DNA of 64,000 bases from NCBI GenBank assembly GCA_028752905.1, contig JAQNBH010000010.1, positions 11,978,993 to 12,042,992 on the forward strand, given 5' to 3'. The position numbers and the translations under genes are program-made. The notes below the pieces were generated by a model. It was not told the origin of the DNA. It was given only the letters and a program-made list of their open reading frames with translations, and did not search any database. Source of the stretch: Cladorhizidae sp. MBARI D1340-BT2 (taxonomy: Eukaryota; Porifera; Demospongiae; Poecilosclerida; Cladorhizidae). This document shows positions 1 through 11,700 of the stretch, piece by piece. Positions within the stretch are counted from its first letter, which is position 1, and each line of letters begins with the position of its first letter.

Positions 1-110
1 TGGTGAAGGAGGAGGTGGTGGAGGAGGTGGTGGAGGAGGTGGTGAAGGAGGAGGTGGTGGAGGAGGTGAAGGAGTAGGGGGTGGAGGAGAACAATTACAT
101 GTAGCAAGAG
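1..110. repeat. GGW/GGA purine-rich simple repeat
   Basis: The first 110 bases are a G-rich, nearly C-free run of GGA, GGT and GAA triplets, repeating roughly as GGAGGTGGTGGA. It is cut by the window edge, so its true length is unknown. The plus strand would read as Gly/Glu-rich peptide, but nothing supports translation. Confidence 0.85.
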
Positions 111-540
111 ATGGAGCAAGCATAGCAAGCATAGCATGGCAAGCATAGCAAGCTACAGTCAACTACAAACAAGGCCCTAGAGTTTGAGCTTCACCTTCAG
201 GGCCCTGGAGTTCACCACTTTGTGGCTTGTGACTGCTACTTTGTCTTGGGGCAGCCATTCTTTGCTCCAAGCCAATATCATGATGAACATAAAGGTATGT
301 TCGACAAAAATTCCACCCAAATGCCAGCGAACGTATGTCCTCTACAGGTTACTTAGAAACCAGTAGCTATCCATAGACTTCCTTTTTGCCCAGACCAGTG
401 CAGCTGCTATTGGTGCAGCTGAGGTTTGTAGCTCTGATTTTTGGCATCAGAAATACCTTCCACATGTGAGGTACTTGCAATGACTACTGCCTCCACCTCA
501 AAGAGTTAATTTACATGATGTGACGCTGGTGGCTATACCA
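111..540. other. No recognised gene
   Basis: Mixed-composition sequence with a short direct repeat of AGCATAGCA at 118-150. Small open frames exist on both strands, but none resembles a known protein. I looked on the minus strand for the missing C-terminal dymeclin exons and did not find one. Confidence 0.5.
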
Positions 541-1614
541 TGCCACACCCCTGGCTACTCAGACCATCTACACCCGTGTACCAACAACACTCTGTCCACA
601 CCCCTGGCTATTCAGACAATCTACACTTGTGTACCAACAACACTCCATCCACACCTCTGGCTACTCAGACAATCTACACTGTGTACCACCAATACTCCAT
701 CCACACCTCTGGCTACTCAGGCAATCTACACTTGTGTACCAACAACACTCCATCCACACCCCTGGCTACTCAGACAATCTACACTGTGTACCAACAACAC
801 TCCATCCACACCTCTGGCTATTCAGACAATCTACACCTGTGTATCAACAACACTCCATCCACACCTCTGGCTACTCAGACAATGTACACATGTGTACCAA
901 CAACACTCCATCCACACCTCTGGCTACTCAGACAATGTACACATGTGTACCAACAACACTCCATCCACACCCCTGGCTACTCAGGCAATCTACACCTGTG
1001 TACCAACAACACTCCATCCACACCTCTGGCTACTCAGACAATGTACACATGTGTACCAACAACACTCCATCCACACCTCTGACTATTCAGACAATCTACA
1101 CCTGTGTATCAACAACACTCCATCCACACCCCTGGCTACTCAGACAATGTACACATGTGTACCAACAACACTCCATCCACACCTCTGGCTACTCAGACAA
1201 TGTACACATGTGTACCAACAACACTCCATCCACACCCCTGGCTACTCAGGCAATCTACACCTGTGTACCAACAACACTCCATCCACACCTCTGGCTACTC
1301 AGACAATCTACGCATGTGTACCAGCAACACTCCATCTACACCTCTGGTTATTCAGGCAATCTACACATGTGTACCAACAACACTCCATCCACACCTCTGG
1401 CTACTCAGGCAATCTACACCTGTGTACCAACAACACTCCATCCACACCTCTGGCTACTCAGACAATCTACGCATGTGTACCAGCAACACTCCATCTACAC
1501 CTCTGGTTATTCAGGCAATCTACACATGTGTACCAACAACACTCCATCCACACCTCTGGCTACTCAGGCAATCTACACCTGTGTACCAACAACACTCCAT
1601 CCATACCCCTGGCT
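541..1614. repeat. 53-bp minisatellite (about 20 copies) with a 159-bp higher-order unit
   Basis: Each unit contains CAACACTCCATCCACACC, then CTGGCTACTCAG, then a CTACAC/GTACAC block. Because 53 is not a multiple of three, all three plus-strand frames stay open and read the same peptide pieces out of phase, which argues against coding. Several units carry the 14-bp perfect palindrome GTACACATGTGTAC. Three consecutive units (about 1294-1452) are repeated almost exactly at 1453-1611. The array lies on the 3' side of the last visible dymeclin exon. Confidence 0.93.
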
Positions 1615-1625
1615 ATTGAGCCAAT

Positions 1626-2681
1626 GTGTGGCCTACACTCCGTCCACACCCCTGCCTAGCTGCGTGGCTGTTCTGGAGCAACTGTATCATCCCAACATGC
1701 AGTACTGACATGGCCATAGTGGATCACCTGATCCCAATCACGTGACGGTCACCACTGTTTGCGTGTCTACTCGGCATCCACTAGAGTTTCTTCTTGACCT
1801 ACAAGTCAGCTTCTTCCTTCGTCACCACTACCCTCTTCAGTCTTATTGAGTAGTTGGGCTTTGAGTTCCTGCACAGACAGCCACTCCCCCTGCCAATACT
1901 GGGCGGACGTGGGCATCCTCCCATACATGGTAACGCACTAATAGGTGGGCGTGTACGGTACGGTACAATCGGCTCATTTTTAGCAATTTTGGTACCGAAG
2001 ACTTCGAAGACTTCAATGCACACCCTCGACTCATCCGTTTCGTCTCGATTCCAGGTTTAAAAAAATCTACAATGGGTAATGATCATCAGCAATGTAAGTT
2101 TAGTCGACTCGATCTAGTTAGCTCACGTGGAACCCACTGCTCAGTAGATTGAATGAGAGACTTGTTCTTCTCTGCCGTTTGGTTGGTGGAATTCTCTTGT
2201 GAAAGTGTTACTAAGTCCTTGAGGAAGGTTGTAGCTAGTTGGTCCCTTACCAGGGGGAGCTCACGAATATGCCAACAGGAACATTAACAACAAGGTGTGG
2301 AATGTGACGACTTGTGCCGGGTACAGCAAGAGGAAACAAGTTGAGAGGTACACCAACACAACTTTTAATAATAATATAATAATAAAAATAATAAAATTTA
2401 AAAAAATAAGCAAGACTGTACCAGTGTAGACCACACCCCGAATGATGACCCTTTACCATCTAACATTACCATCTAACATATAACATCACACGCACACTTT
2501 CGTCTTTAACTTTCGTCTTTAATGCAAATGGTAAAGGGTAACCTAACTGGTTGTCTACATGGACGCAGTCCTGTTTTCTTGGCTCTTGAAAAGGCCTCTC
2601 CGATGTCGAGGGGGCAATTAATAAAATTAAAAATTAAAAAAAGCAATTTTAAATAAAAAATTCTTAGATCTTCTGGCTCAC
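1626..2681. other. No recognised gene; AT-rich patch
   Basis: Contains an AT-rich low-complexity patch at about 2365-2410 (ATAATAATA type) and another at 2620-2660. On the minus strand, in dymeclin orientation, there is a strong-looking GTAAGG donor near 2249, but no open frame that continues dymeclin in the required phase. This should be intron or downstream sequence of dymeclin. Confidence 0.5.
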
Positions 2682-2784
2682 CAGTTGATCAATGTCAGAT
2701 CTGGAGAAGACAAAGCTGGCGAAGTTTGGAGTGCCTTGCATGAGAAGGTAGAGGAAGAGGGTGGTCTGCTCATCATTGAGTTGC
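2682..2784 (-). CDS. DYM: Dymeclin exon 8 (codons 429-463)
   Basis: The acceptor is ...GTATCTAG just after a TG-microsatellite, and the donor is CTG|GTGAGC. The first base completes a Gln codon started in exon 7 and the exon ends in phase 0. It encodes QLNDEQTTLFLYLLMQ and then FSRSDIDQL, matching the TSDQATLLLYTLLHQ...ARTDMENL stretch of vertebrate dymeclin. The exon is 103 bp. No following exon was found downstream. Confidence 0.9.
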
Positions 2785-5700
2785 CTAGATACACACACAC
2801 ACACAAATTAGTGATGAGAATTTATGAAATGGTAATGTGGTAATGGCCACCCTGGTCCACATTGGCTGGGGAATTTGAGGGAAATGGTGGTCGATTGCAT
2901 AAAAATTGTTAACTTAATACATGTATTATATACATAAGGTGGTCCTCACAGATAACATGTATTATATACATAAGGTGGTCCTCACAGATAACATGTATTA
3001 TATACATAAGGTGGTCCTCACAGATAACATGTATTATATACATAAGGTGGTCCTCACAGATAACATGTATTATATACATAAGGTGGTCCTCACAGATAAC
3101 ATGTATTATATACATAAGGTGGTCCTCACAGATAACATGTATTATATACATAAGGTGGTCCTCACAGATAACATGTATTATATACATAAGGTGGTCCTCA
3201 CAGATAACATGTATTATATACATAAGGTGGTCCTCACAGATAACATGTATTATATACATAAGGTGGTCCTCACAGATAACATGTATTATATACATAAGGT
3301 GGTCCTCACAGATAACATGTATTATATACATAAGGTGGTCCTCACAGATAACATGTATTATATACATAAGGTGGTCCTCACAGATAACATGTATTATATA
3401 CATAAGGTGGTCCTCACAGATAACATGTATTATATACATAAGGTGGTCCTCACAGATAACATGTATTATATACATAAGGTGGTCCTCACAGATAACATGT
3501 ATTATATACATAAGGTGGTCCTCACAGATAACATGTATTATATACATAAGGTGGTCCTCACAGATAACATGTATTATAAGTCCTCAGTGTTCAATGATTA
3601 ATTGGCTGTCAATTACTACAAAGTGGAACTTTGAAATACACCCGGGGATGGGTGTGTGTCAAACTCCTCCCCCTCCCTCGCTTATAACGTACTGGCAGAG
3701 AGTTAGGTACAGCTTCTCCAGGTCCAAACAGAAGACTCCTCCCACTTTAGCCCCGTGGTCCCGCTTGTCTCCGAAGGAGGAGAGGGCAGCCCGATAAGGG
3801 TTGTAGCCTTTGCCGTTCTGGTGGGTGAGCACTAATAGGAGCAGCAGGGAGAGGTTGGCCAGCGGGGCAGAGGCTTCTCTCACCAGAGGACGAGTGGGAG
3901 TCACCAGGTACCACAGGCCCGCTGTAGGGGCAAGAGGGTTGGAGTTCAGTGCCGCTGCCATGGGAACTAGTGGGTGTGCATGTACCTCACTCTCCACTCC
4001 CCCCTCACCACTCACACACCCCCATGTGTACTGCAGCACTGGAGGTCAAGGTTCGCACACACCTCCAACTCAAATGAATTGGCAGTGTCTACAAAGAATT
4101 TAAATTCAGATCAGACCTGGTGAGGGGGGCCGGGTCGATTCAAACCAATTCGAAATATAATAATTATAAGAGCGTGCAATAAGTAGAAATGACCTTTGCA
4201 ATGACAGCAGGTCGGACATAAGGGACTAGAGCACCAATCAACATTACTGGCTAGTGTTCGTAGGGCATATGCTAACTAGACCCGGACTGCCCTACATAGA
4301 ACATATTGGCTCGGTACAAGGCCACTCCCCTTTAGCAGCCGCTCTCTAATACTGTAGCGGACTCCCTCTCCTCGAGGCTGAGACGTTTAGTAGCCGCTCT
4401 CTAATAGTGGGCACCCTCTCCTTGTGGGCGAGATGTTTAGTAGCCGCACATCATCCTCCTTCCCTCTCGGATATCCCAGGGTTCCCCCCCCCCCCCCCCG
4501 GATGAAACCCTCCCGGGGCCTTACTGGTGATGGACCCCCTTACTGGTGACGGACCCCCTTACTGGTGACGGACCCCCTTACTGGTGATGGACCCCCTTAC
4601 TGGTGATGGACCCCCTTACTGGTGACGGACCCCCTTACTGGTGACGGACCCCCTTACTGGTGATGGACCCCCTTACTGGTGATGGACCCCCTTACTGGTG
4701 ATGGACCACCTTACTGGTGATGGACCCCCTTACTGGTGATGGACCCCCTTACTGATGATGGACCCCCTTACTGGTGACGGACCCCCTTACTTGTGATGGA
4801 GGAGATGAGGCTGGAGGACTGCAGTCTGAAGTCCTGCGGAGGCACGGGCTCTTGGCTGACGAACTGCTGCACCAGTGTCTGCACCATCAGACAACAGCGC
4901 TCCCTACAGGAACACACACACACACACACCATACCATCATACATACACACACCACACACACACACCATACCATCATACATGTACATACACACCACACACA
5001 CCATACCATCATACACACACACGCACACCATACCATCATACACACACACGCACACCATACCATCATACACACACACGCACACCATACCATCATACACACA
5101 CACACACACGATGTTCACGTCAGTTGTGTTTTTTTATTTTTAGAAAAGCACATTCTTTGCTCTATAAATTCAACTCTGAACTTGCGGGATGTTCCACGAC
5201 TTTGAAGAGGGCAATCTCTTCAAAGAGACATAGCACTTAACATTCATTAACGTCACTTATATAGCCCACTTAGGGGCGGACTTTTACCTTGCAACAACAC
5301 ACAAAACAACTCTCTTGATGCTCTGCTCATGGAGAGAGCATTCTCGGAGACGAATGGAATGGCCTCGACTATTTTGCCAGTCCTTAAGGGGTGCTATTAA
5401 TTTCTGAAGCAATGCCACCTACCAGCGCAGTCTGATCTAACAACTACTTTAAGGGGTGCTATTAATTTATGAAGCAATGGTACCTACCAGTGCAGTCTCA
5501 TCCAACAACTACTTTTAAGGGGTGCTATTAATTTCCGAAGCAATGCTACCTACCATCGCAGTCTCATCCAACAACTACTTTAAGGGGTGCTATTAATTTC
5601 TGAAGCAATGCTACCTACCAGCGCAAGTCTCATCCAAAAACTACTTTTAAGGGGTGCTATTAATTTCTGAAGCAATGCTACCTACCAGTACAGTCTCATC

Positions 5701-8700
5701 CAACAACTACTTTAAGGGGTGCTATTAATTTCTGAAGCAATGCTACCTACCAGTGCAGTCTCATCCAACAACTACTTTAAGGGGTGCTGTTAATTTCTGA
5801 AGCAATGCTACCTACCAGTGCAGTCCAATCCAACAACTACTTTAAGGGGTGCTATTAATTTCTGAAGCAATTCTACCTACCAGTGCAGTCTCATCCAACA
5901 ACTACTTTAAGGGGTGCTATTAATTTCTGAAGCACTGTAGCTCAACCATGTAAGAGTCATGAAAATTAAGGGCATGGAAGTCTAGAAGAGTGCATTCATG
6001 GAGATGCGTACGACAGTTCGAGGAAAAATAAACATGTTTTCCATTGGGAAGCACTTTGAGACGAAATACTTAGATGCAGAGCAAGCTCTGTTTAGCCGGC
6101 TCCTCTTAATGTCTGGGGAAGAGAGTCATTCATAGAGGGGGTTCAGAAATTCATCGTGCACGGGGGTCTTAAACAAGACATGAGTGACACACCTTCTGGA
6201 CGACCTATGGGTGCAAGAACGAGGGAAGAGTAGGCGCTGTTAGAGAATCAACTGGTCCGAGCATGGTCACGAGGGGACCCTTGCTAATGTCATTACGCTT
6301 CCAAGGAAACGAGGGAAATGGCATTATTACGTGTCAATGTGGCAGGGTAGATGAGGATTCATGGATGACGAGTGGTCTCCTGACGTCGCCCATTTCCCTC
6401 CCTCTGGCTACGTTAACTCAAAGAAGGTCTGAGGTGGTATAGCCCAATATGAAGAAGATGCTCCGCAGAGGCCAGTGCATTCCACGAAGGTGTGTAGCAC
6501 GGGCTGCCATCTCGAAGCATGGGAGCATCGGACCGTATTGGTTTGAAGACGAGTCTAGACTGCCTGTGATGGCTAACCAATTAGATGCTATAAGCGCCAA
6601 ATGGCACAAACTCGTCCATCATTGGCATTTAGAAAATTGTCCAAGGGGGGGGGGGCAACTGGAGGAATCTGGATATTAATGGGGGGGGGGGGCATGACGT
6701 CAAGCATTTATCAACATCAATAAGAATTTTAATAATAACACAATTTCCAAGGGGGGGGGGGGGGGGCAAAAAGGTTCCCCCCCTAAATGAAACCCTGATT
6801 GGGGGTCGGGAGATTATATGAGTTTGGATTATGTGCCCATTCCTCATTCTCCGTACACGTGCCCAATAAACTGAACTGAGTTATATAATTTTACTTTCCT
6901 TTGGATGGGGTGAGCGACTAAATCAAAAAAGATTTGTTTTAATGGCTGACGATCGCAACTGCCTTCGTGAACGGTCTCTTCCCAGCTTTTGCTACTGTCT
7001 CTGGAAGTTCTTCTTCGGTGCACAGGCACCCATGCTTACCAGGAGTCTCTCTGAGTTCCTTCGCTCTTGAGCAAGGAGGCGGTCCTGGAGGGATTTCTTT
7101 GCTGTAAGTTTTGTTGTAGACAGAGAGTGAGCGTAGCAGCTGCACAGCTCTTGTTCGCTTACTTCCACGGAGCTGACTCTTATGCCAAACCCAGCTTGTT
7201 GTAGCTGCACTCTAACTGCAGCTTGTTGTAGCTGCACTCTAACTGCAGCTTGTTGTAGCTGCACTCTAACTGCAGCTTGTTGTAGCTGCACTCTAACTGC
7301 AGCTTGTTGTAGCTGCACTCTAACTGCAGCTTGTTGTAGCTGCACTCTAACTGCAGCTTGTTGTAGCTGCACTCTAACTGCAGCTTGTTGTAGCTGCACT
7401 CTAACTGCAGCTTGTTGTAGCTGCACTCTAACTGCAGCTTGTTGTAGCTGCACTCTAACTGCAGCTTGTCGTAGCTGCACTCTAACTGCAGCTTGTCGTA
7501 GCTGCACTCTAACTGCAGCTTGTTGTAGCTGCACTCTAACTGCAGCTTGTTGTAGCTGCACTCTAACTGCAGCTTGTTGTAGCTGCACTCTAACTGCAGC
7601 TTGTTGTAGCTGCACTCTAACTGCAGCTTGTTGTAGCTGCACTCTAACTGCAGCTTGTTGTAGCTGCACTCTAACTGCAGCTTGTTGCAGCTGCACTCTA
7701 ACCGCAGCTTGTTGTAGCTGCACTCTAACTGCAGCTTGTTGTAGTTGCACTCTAACTGCAGCTTGTTGTAGCTGCACTCTAACTGCAGCTTGTTGTAGCT
7801 GCACTCTAACTGCAGCTTGTTGTAGCTGCACTCTAACTGCTGCTTGTTGTAGCTGCACTCTAACTGCTGCTTGTTGTAGTTGCACTCTAACTGCAGCTTG
7901 TTGCAGCTGCACTCTAACTGCAGCTTGTTGAGGTGTCTTCTGGGTCATTCCATATGAAATCAACCAAATCAAAAAAAAATTCCAGGGTCATTTTCTCAGA
8001 ATTGGTTCATACTCATCCTACAAGTTCCTATGTATGAGATATGTTGCCATGCAAAAAAAAAATTGCCCAACTCTCAACTGTTGCTGAGATATGACCCCGC
8101 CCATTTTTGGCCCCCGCGACCGTCGCGTCACACTGCCATGAAACTAAAGTTACCATTTCCCCCTAAATATTATGATTTCGGGTTTAAAAACTATATCCAG
8201 TAGCTAAAATTGCGCCAGGAGTCCATTTCTGGCATCAGAATTGGCCTAACTGCCGTAGTTATACTGAGTAATAAAGGATTTCCTGTTTTTGAGTTGCCTG
8301 ATTTTGACCGACTGATTCACCGGGTTGGCATATCACAATCATATTCTGCTTTTGCATGTTGCTTCAGGCATCTCTGGGATACATCTATGCAAAATATCAA
8401 CTTGGGTTTATGCCATCTTCCCTGTGAAATGCTGGTCACAAGAATGTGCGATTTCACATGCGTACAAATGGGAATCTTCACATTCTTCGATTCTTTCTTG
8501 TTTCTTTTTAGGCATTGTCATTGCCAAAGATCCTATGTGCCAAATTTGGTCGAAATTGGTCCAGTGGTTTGGGCCAGTTACGGCAGCTGGTATGCATAAG
8601 GTGTGCGTTTGTCAGTCACACCAACATGCCAAACTACTGACCAGTGTCATCCCAGGCAAACCACATTACTCAGACCTGCTGGAAAAGAATGTATGCTCAG

Positions 8701-11700
8701 TGGAAAATCGTGAGTGCATGCTGTTGTTGTGTGATAATTGTCCCTGTGGTCTCACATTGTACTTGTCTGCCACAGACCTATACAGTGAAGATTCTATTGG
8801 AAATCTCTGCCACAGACCTGTTCAGTGAAGTTTCTATTGGAAATCTCCGCCACAGGCCTATACAGTAAAGTTTCTATCGGAAATCCCTGCCACAGACCTG
8901 TTCAGTGAAGTTTCTATTGGAAATCTCCGCCACAGGCCTATACAGTGAAGTTTCTATCGGAAATCCCTACCACAGACCTGACAATGAAGTTTCTATTAGA
9001 TATCTCTGCCACAGACCTATACAGTGAAGATTCTATTAGAAATCTCTGCCACAGACCTATACAGTGAAGATTCTATTAGAAATCTCTGCCACAGACCTAT
9101 ACAGTGAAGTTTCTATTAGAAATCTCTGCCACAGACCTATACAGTGACGATTCTATTGGAAATCTCTGCTACAGACCTGTTCAGTGAAGTTTCTATTGGA
9201 AATCTCCGCCACAGGCCTATACAGTAAAGTTTCTATCGGAAATCCCTGCCACAGACCTGTTCAGTGAAGTTTCTATTGGAAATCTCCGCCACAGGCCTAT
9301 ACAGTGAAGTTTCTATCGGAAATCTCTACCACAGACCTGTACAATGAAGTTTCTATTAGATATCTCTGCCACAGACCTATACAGTGAAGATTCTATTAGA
9401 AATCTCTGCCACAGACCTATACAGTGAAGTTTCTATTGGAAATCTCTGCCACAGACCTATACAGTGAAGATTCTATTAGAAATCTCTGCCACAGACCTAT
9501 ACAGTGAAGATTCTATTAGGAATCTCTGCCACAGACCTATACAGTGAAGTTTCTATTAGAAATCTCTGCAACAGACCTATACAGTGACGATTCTATTGGA
9601 AATCTCTGCCACAGACCTATTCAGTGAAGTTTCTATTGGAAATCTCCGCCACAGGCCTATACAGTAAAGTTTCTATCGGAAATCCCTGCCACAGACCTGT
9701 TCAGTGAAGTTTCTATTGGAAATCTCCGCCACAGGCCTATACAGTGAAGTTTCTATCGGAAATCCCTACCACAGACCTGTACAATGAAGTTTCTTTATTA
9801 GATATCTCTGCCACAGACCTATACAGTGAAGATTCTATTAGAAATCTCTGCCACAGACCTATACAGTGAAGATTCTATTAGAAATCTCTGGTGCATGTAT
9901 GAGGGGGACATTTTGAGCTGTGGTCCAGGACTTTTGTGTTCAGAACTGTCACGGTAAAAAAAATTGGGGGATAAATCATTTCATGATCGTATTGTCCACA
10001 AAATTGACAATAACATTACATATTCCATAAATACTGTCACCAGATGTGAGTCAACAACCACAGACCTATACAGTGAAGTTTCTATTAGAAATCTCTGCCA
10101 CAGACCTATACAGTGACGATTCTATTGGAAATCTCTGCCACAGACCTGTTCAGTGAAGTTTCTATTGGAAATCTCCGCCACAGGCCTATACAGTAAAGTT
10201 TCTATCGGAAATCCCTGCCACAGACCTGTTCAGTGAAGTTTCTATTGGAAATCTCCGCCACAGGCCTATACAGTGAAGTTTCTATCGGAAATCTCTACCA
10301 CAGACCTGTACAATGAAGTTTCTATTAGATATCTCTGCCACAGACCTATACAGTGAAGATTCTATTAGAAATCTCTGCCACAGACCTATACAGTGAAGTT
10401 TCTATTGGAAATCTCTGCCACAGACCTATACAGTGAAGATTCTATTAGAAATCTCTGCCACAGACCTATACAGTGAAGATTCTATTAGGAATCTCTGCCA
10501 CAGACCTATACAGTGAAGTTTCTATTAGAAATCTCTGCAACAGACCTATACAGTGACGATTCTATTGGAAATCTCTGCCACAGACCTATTCAGTGAAGTT
10601 TCTATTGGAAATCTCCGCCACAGGCCTATACAGTAAAGTTTCTATCGGAAATCCCTGGCACAGACCTGTTCAGTGAAGTTTCTATTGGAAATCTCCGCCA
10701 CAGGCCTATACAGTGAAGTTTCTATCGGAAATCCCTACCACAGACCTGTACAATGAAGTTTCTATTAGATATCTCTGCCACAGACCTATACAGTGAAGAT
10801 TCTATTAGAAATCTCTGCCACAGACCTATACAGTGAAGATTCTATTAGAAATCTCTGCCACAGACCTATACAGTGAAGTTTCTATTAGAAATCTCTGCCA
10901 CAGACCTATACAGTGACGATTCTATTGGAAATCTCTGCCACAGACCTGTTCAGTGAAGTTTCTATTGGAAATCTCCGCCACAGGCCTATACAGTAAAGTT
11001 TCTATCGGAAATCCCTGCCACAGACCTGTTCAGTGAAGTTTCTATTGGAAATCTCCGCCACAGGCCTATACAGTGAAGTTTCTATCGGAAATCTCTACCA
11101 CAGACCTGTACAATGAAGTTTCTATTAGATATCTCTGCCACAGACCTATACAGTGAAGATTCTATTAGAAATCTCTGCACAGACCTATACAGTGAAGTTT
11201 CTATCGGAAATCCCTACCACAGACCTGTACAATGAAGTTTCTATTAGATATCTCTGCCACAGACCTATACAGTGACGATTCTATTAGAAATCTCTGCCAC
11301 AGACCTATACAGTGAAGATTCTATTAGAAATCTCTGCCACAGACCTATACAGTGAAGATTCTATTAGAAATCTCTGCCACAGACCTATACAGTGAAGATT
11401 CTATTAGAAATCTCTGCCACAGACCTATACAGTGAAGTTTCTATTAGAAATCTCTGCCACAGACCTGTACAGTGAAGTTTCTATTAGAAATCTCTGCCAC
11501 AGACCTATACAGTGAAGTTTCTATTAGAAATCTCTGCCACAGACCTATACAGTGACGATTCTATTGGAAATCTCTGCCACAGACCTGTTCAGTGAAGTTT
11601 CTATTGGAAATCTCCGCCACAGGCCTATACAGTAAAGTTTCTATCGGAAATCCCTGCCACAGACCTGTTCAGTGAAGTTTCTATTGGAAATCTCCGCCAC

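Noticed and set aside
520..1708. Long plus-strand frames of 171-379 codons
   Set aside because: All three frames are open only because the 53-bp unit lacks stops and shifts frame each copy; there are no coding features.
2249..2341. Possible next dymeclin exon (minus strand) before a GTAAGG donor, with TSRHIPHLVVNV in one frame
   Set aside because: The phase required after exon 8 gives a stop, no suitable acceptor fits the best frame, and the similarity is only a few residues.
2921..3568. CRISPR-like direct repeats
   Set aside because: Units are contiguous with no spacers, and the DNA is eukaryotic; it is a minisatellite.
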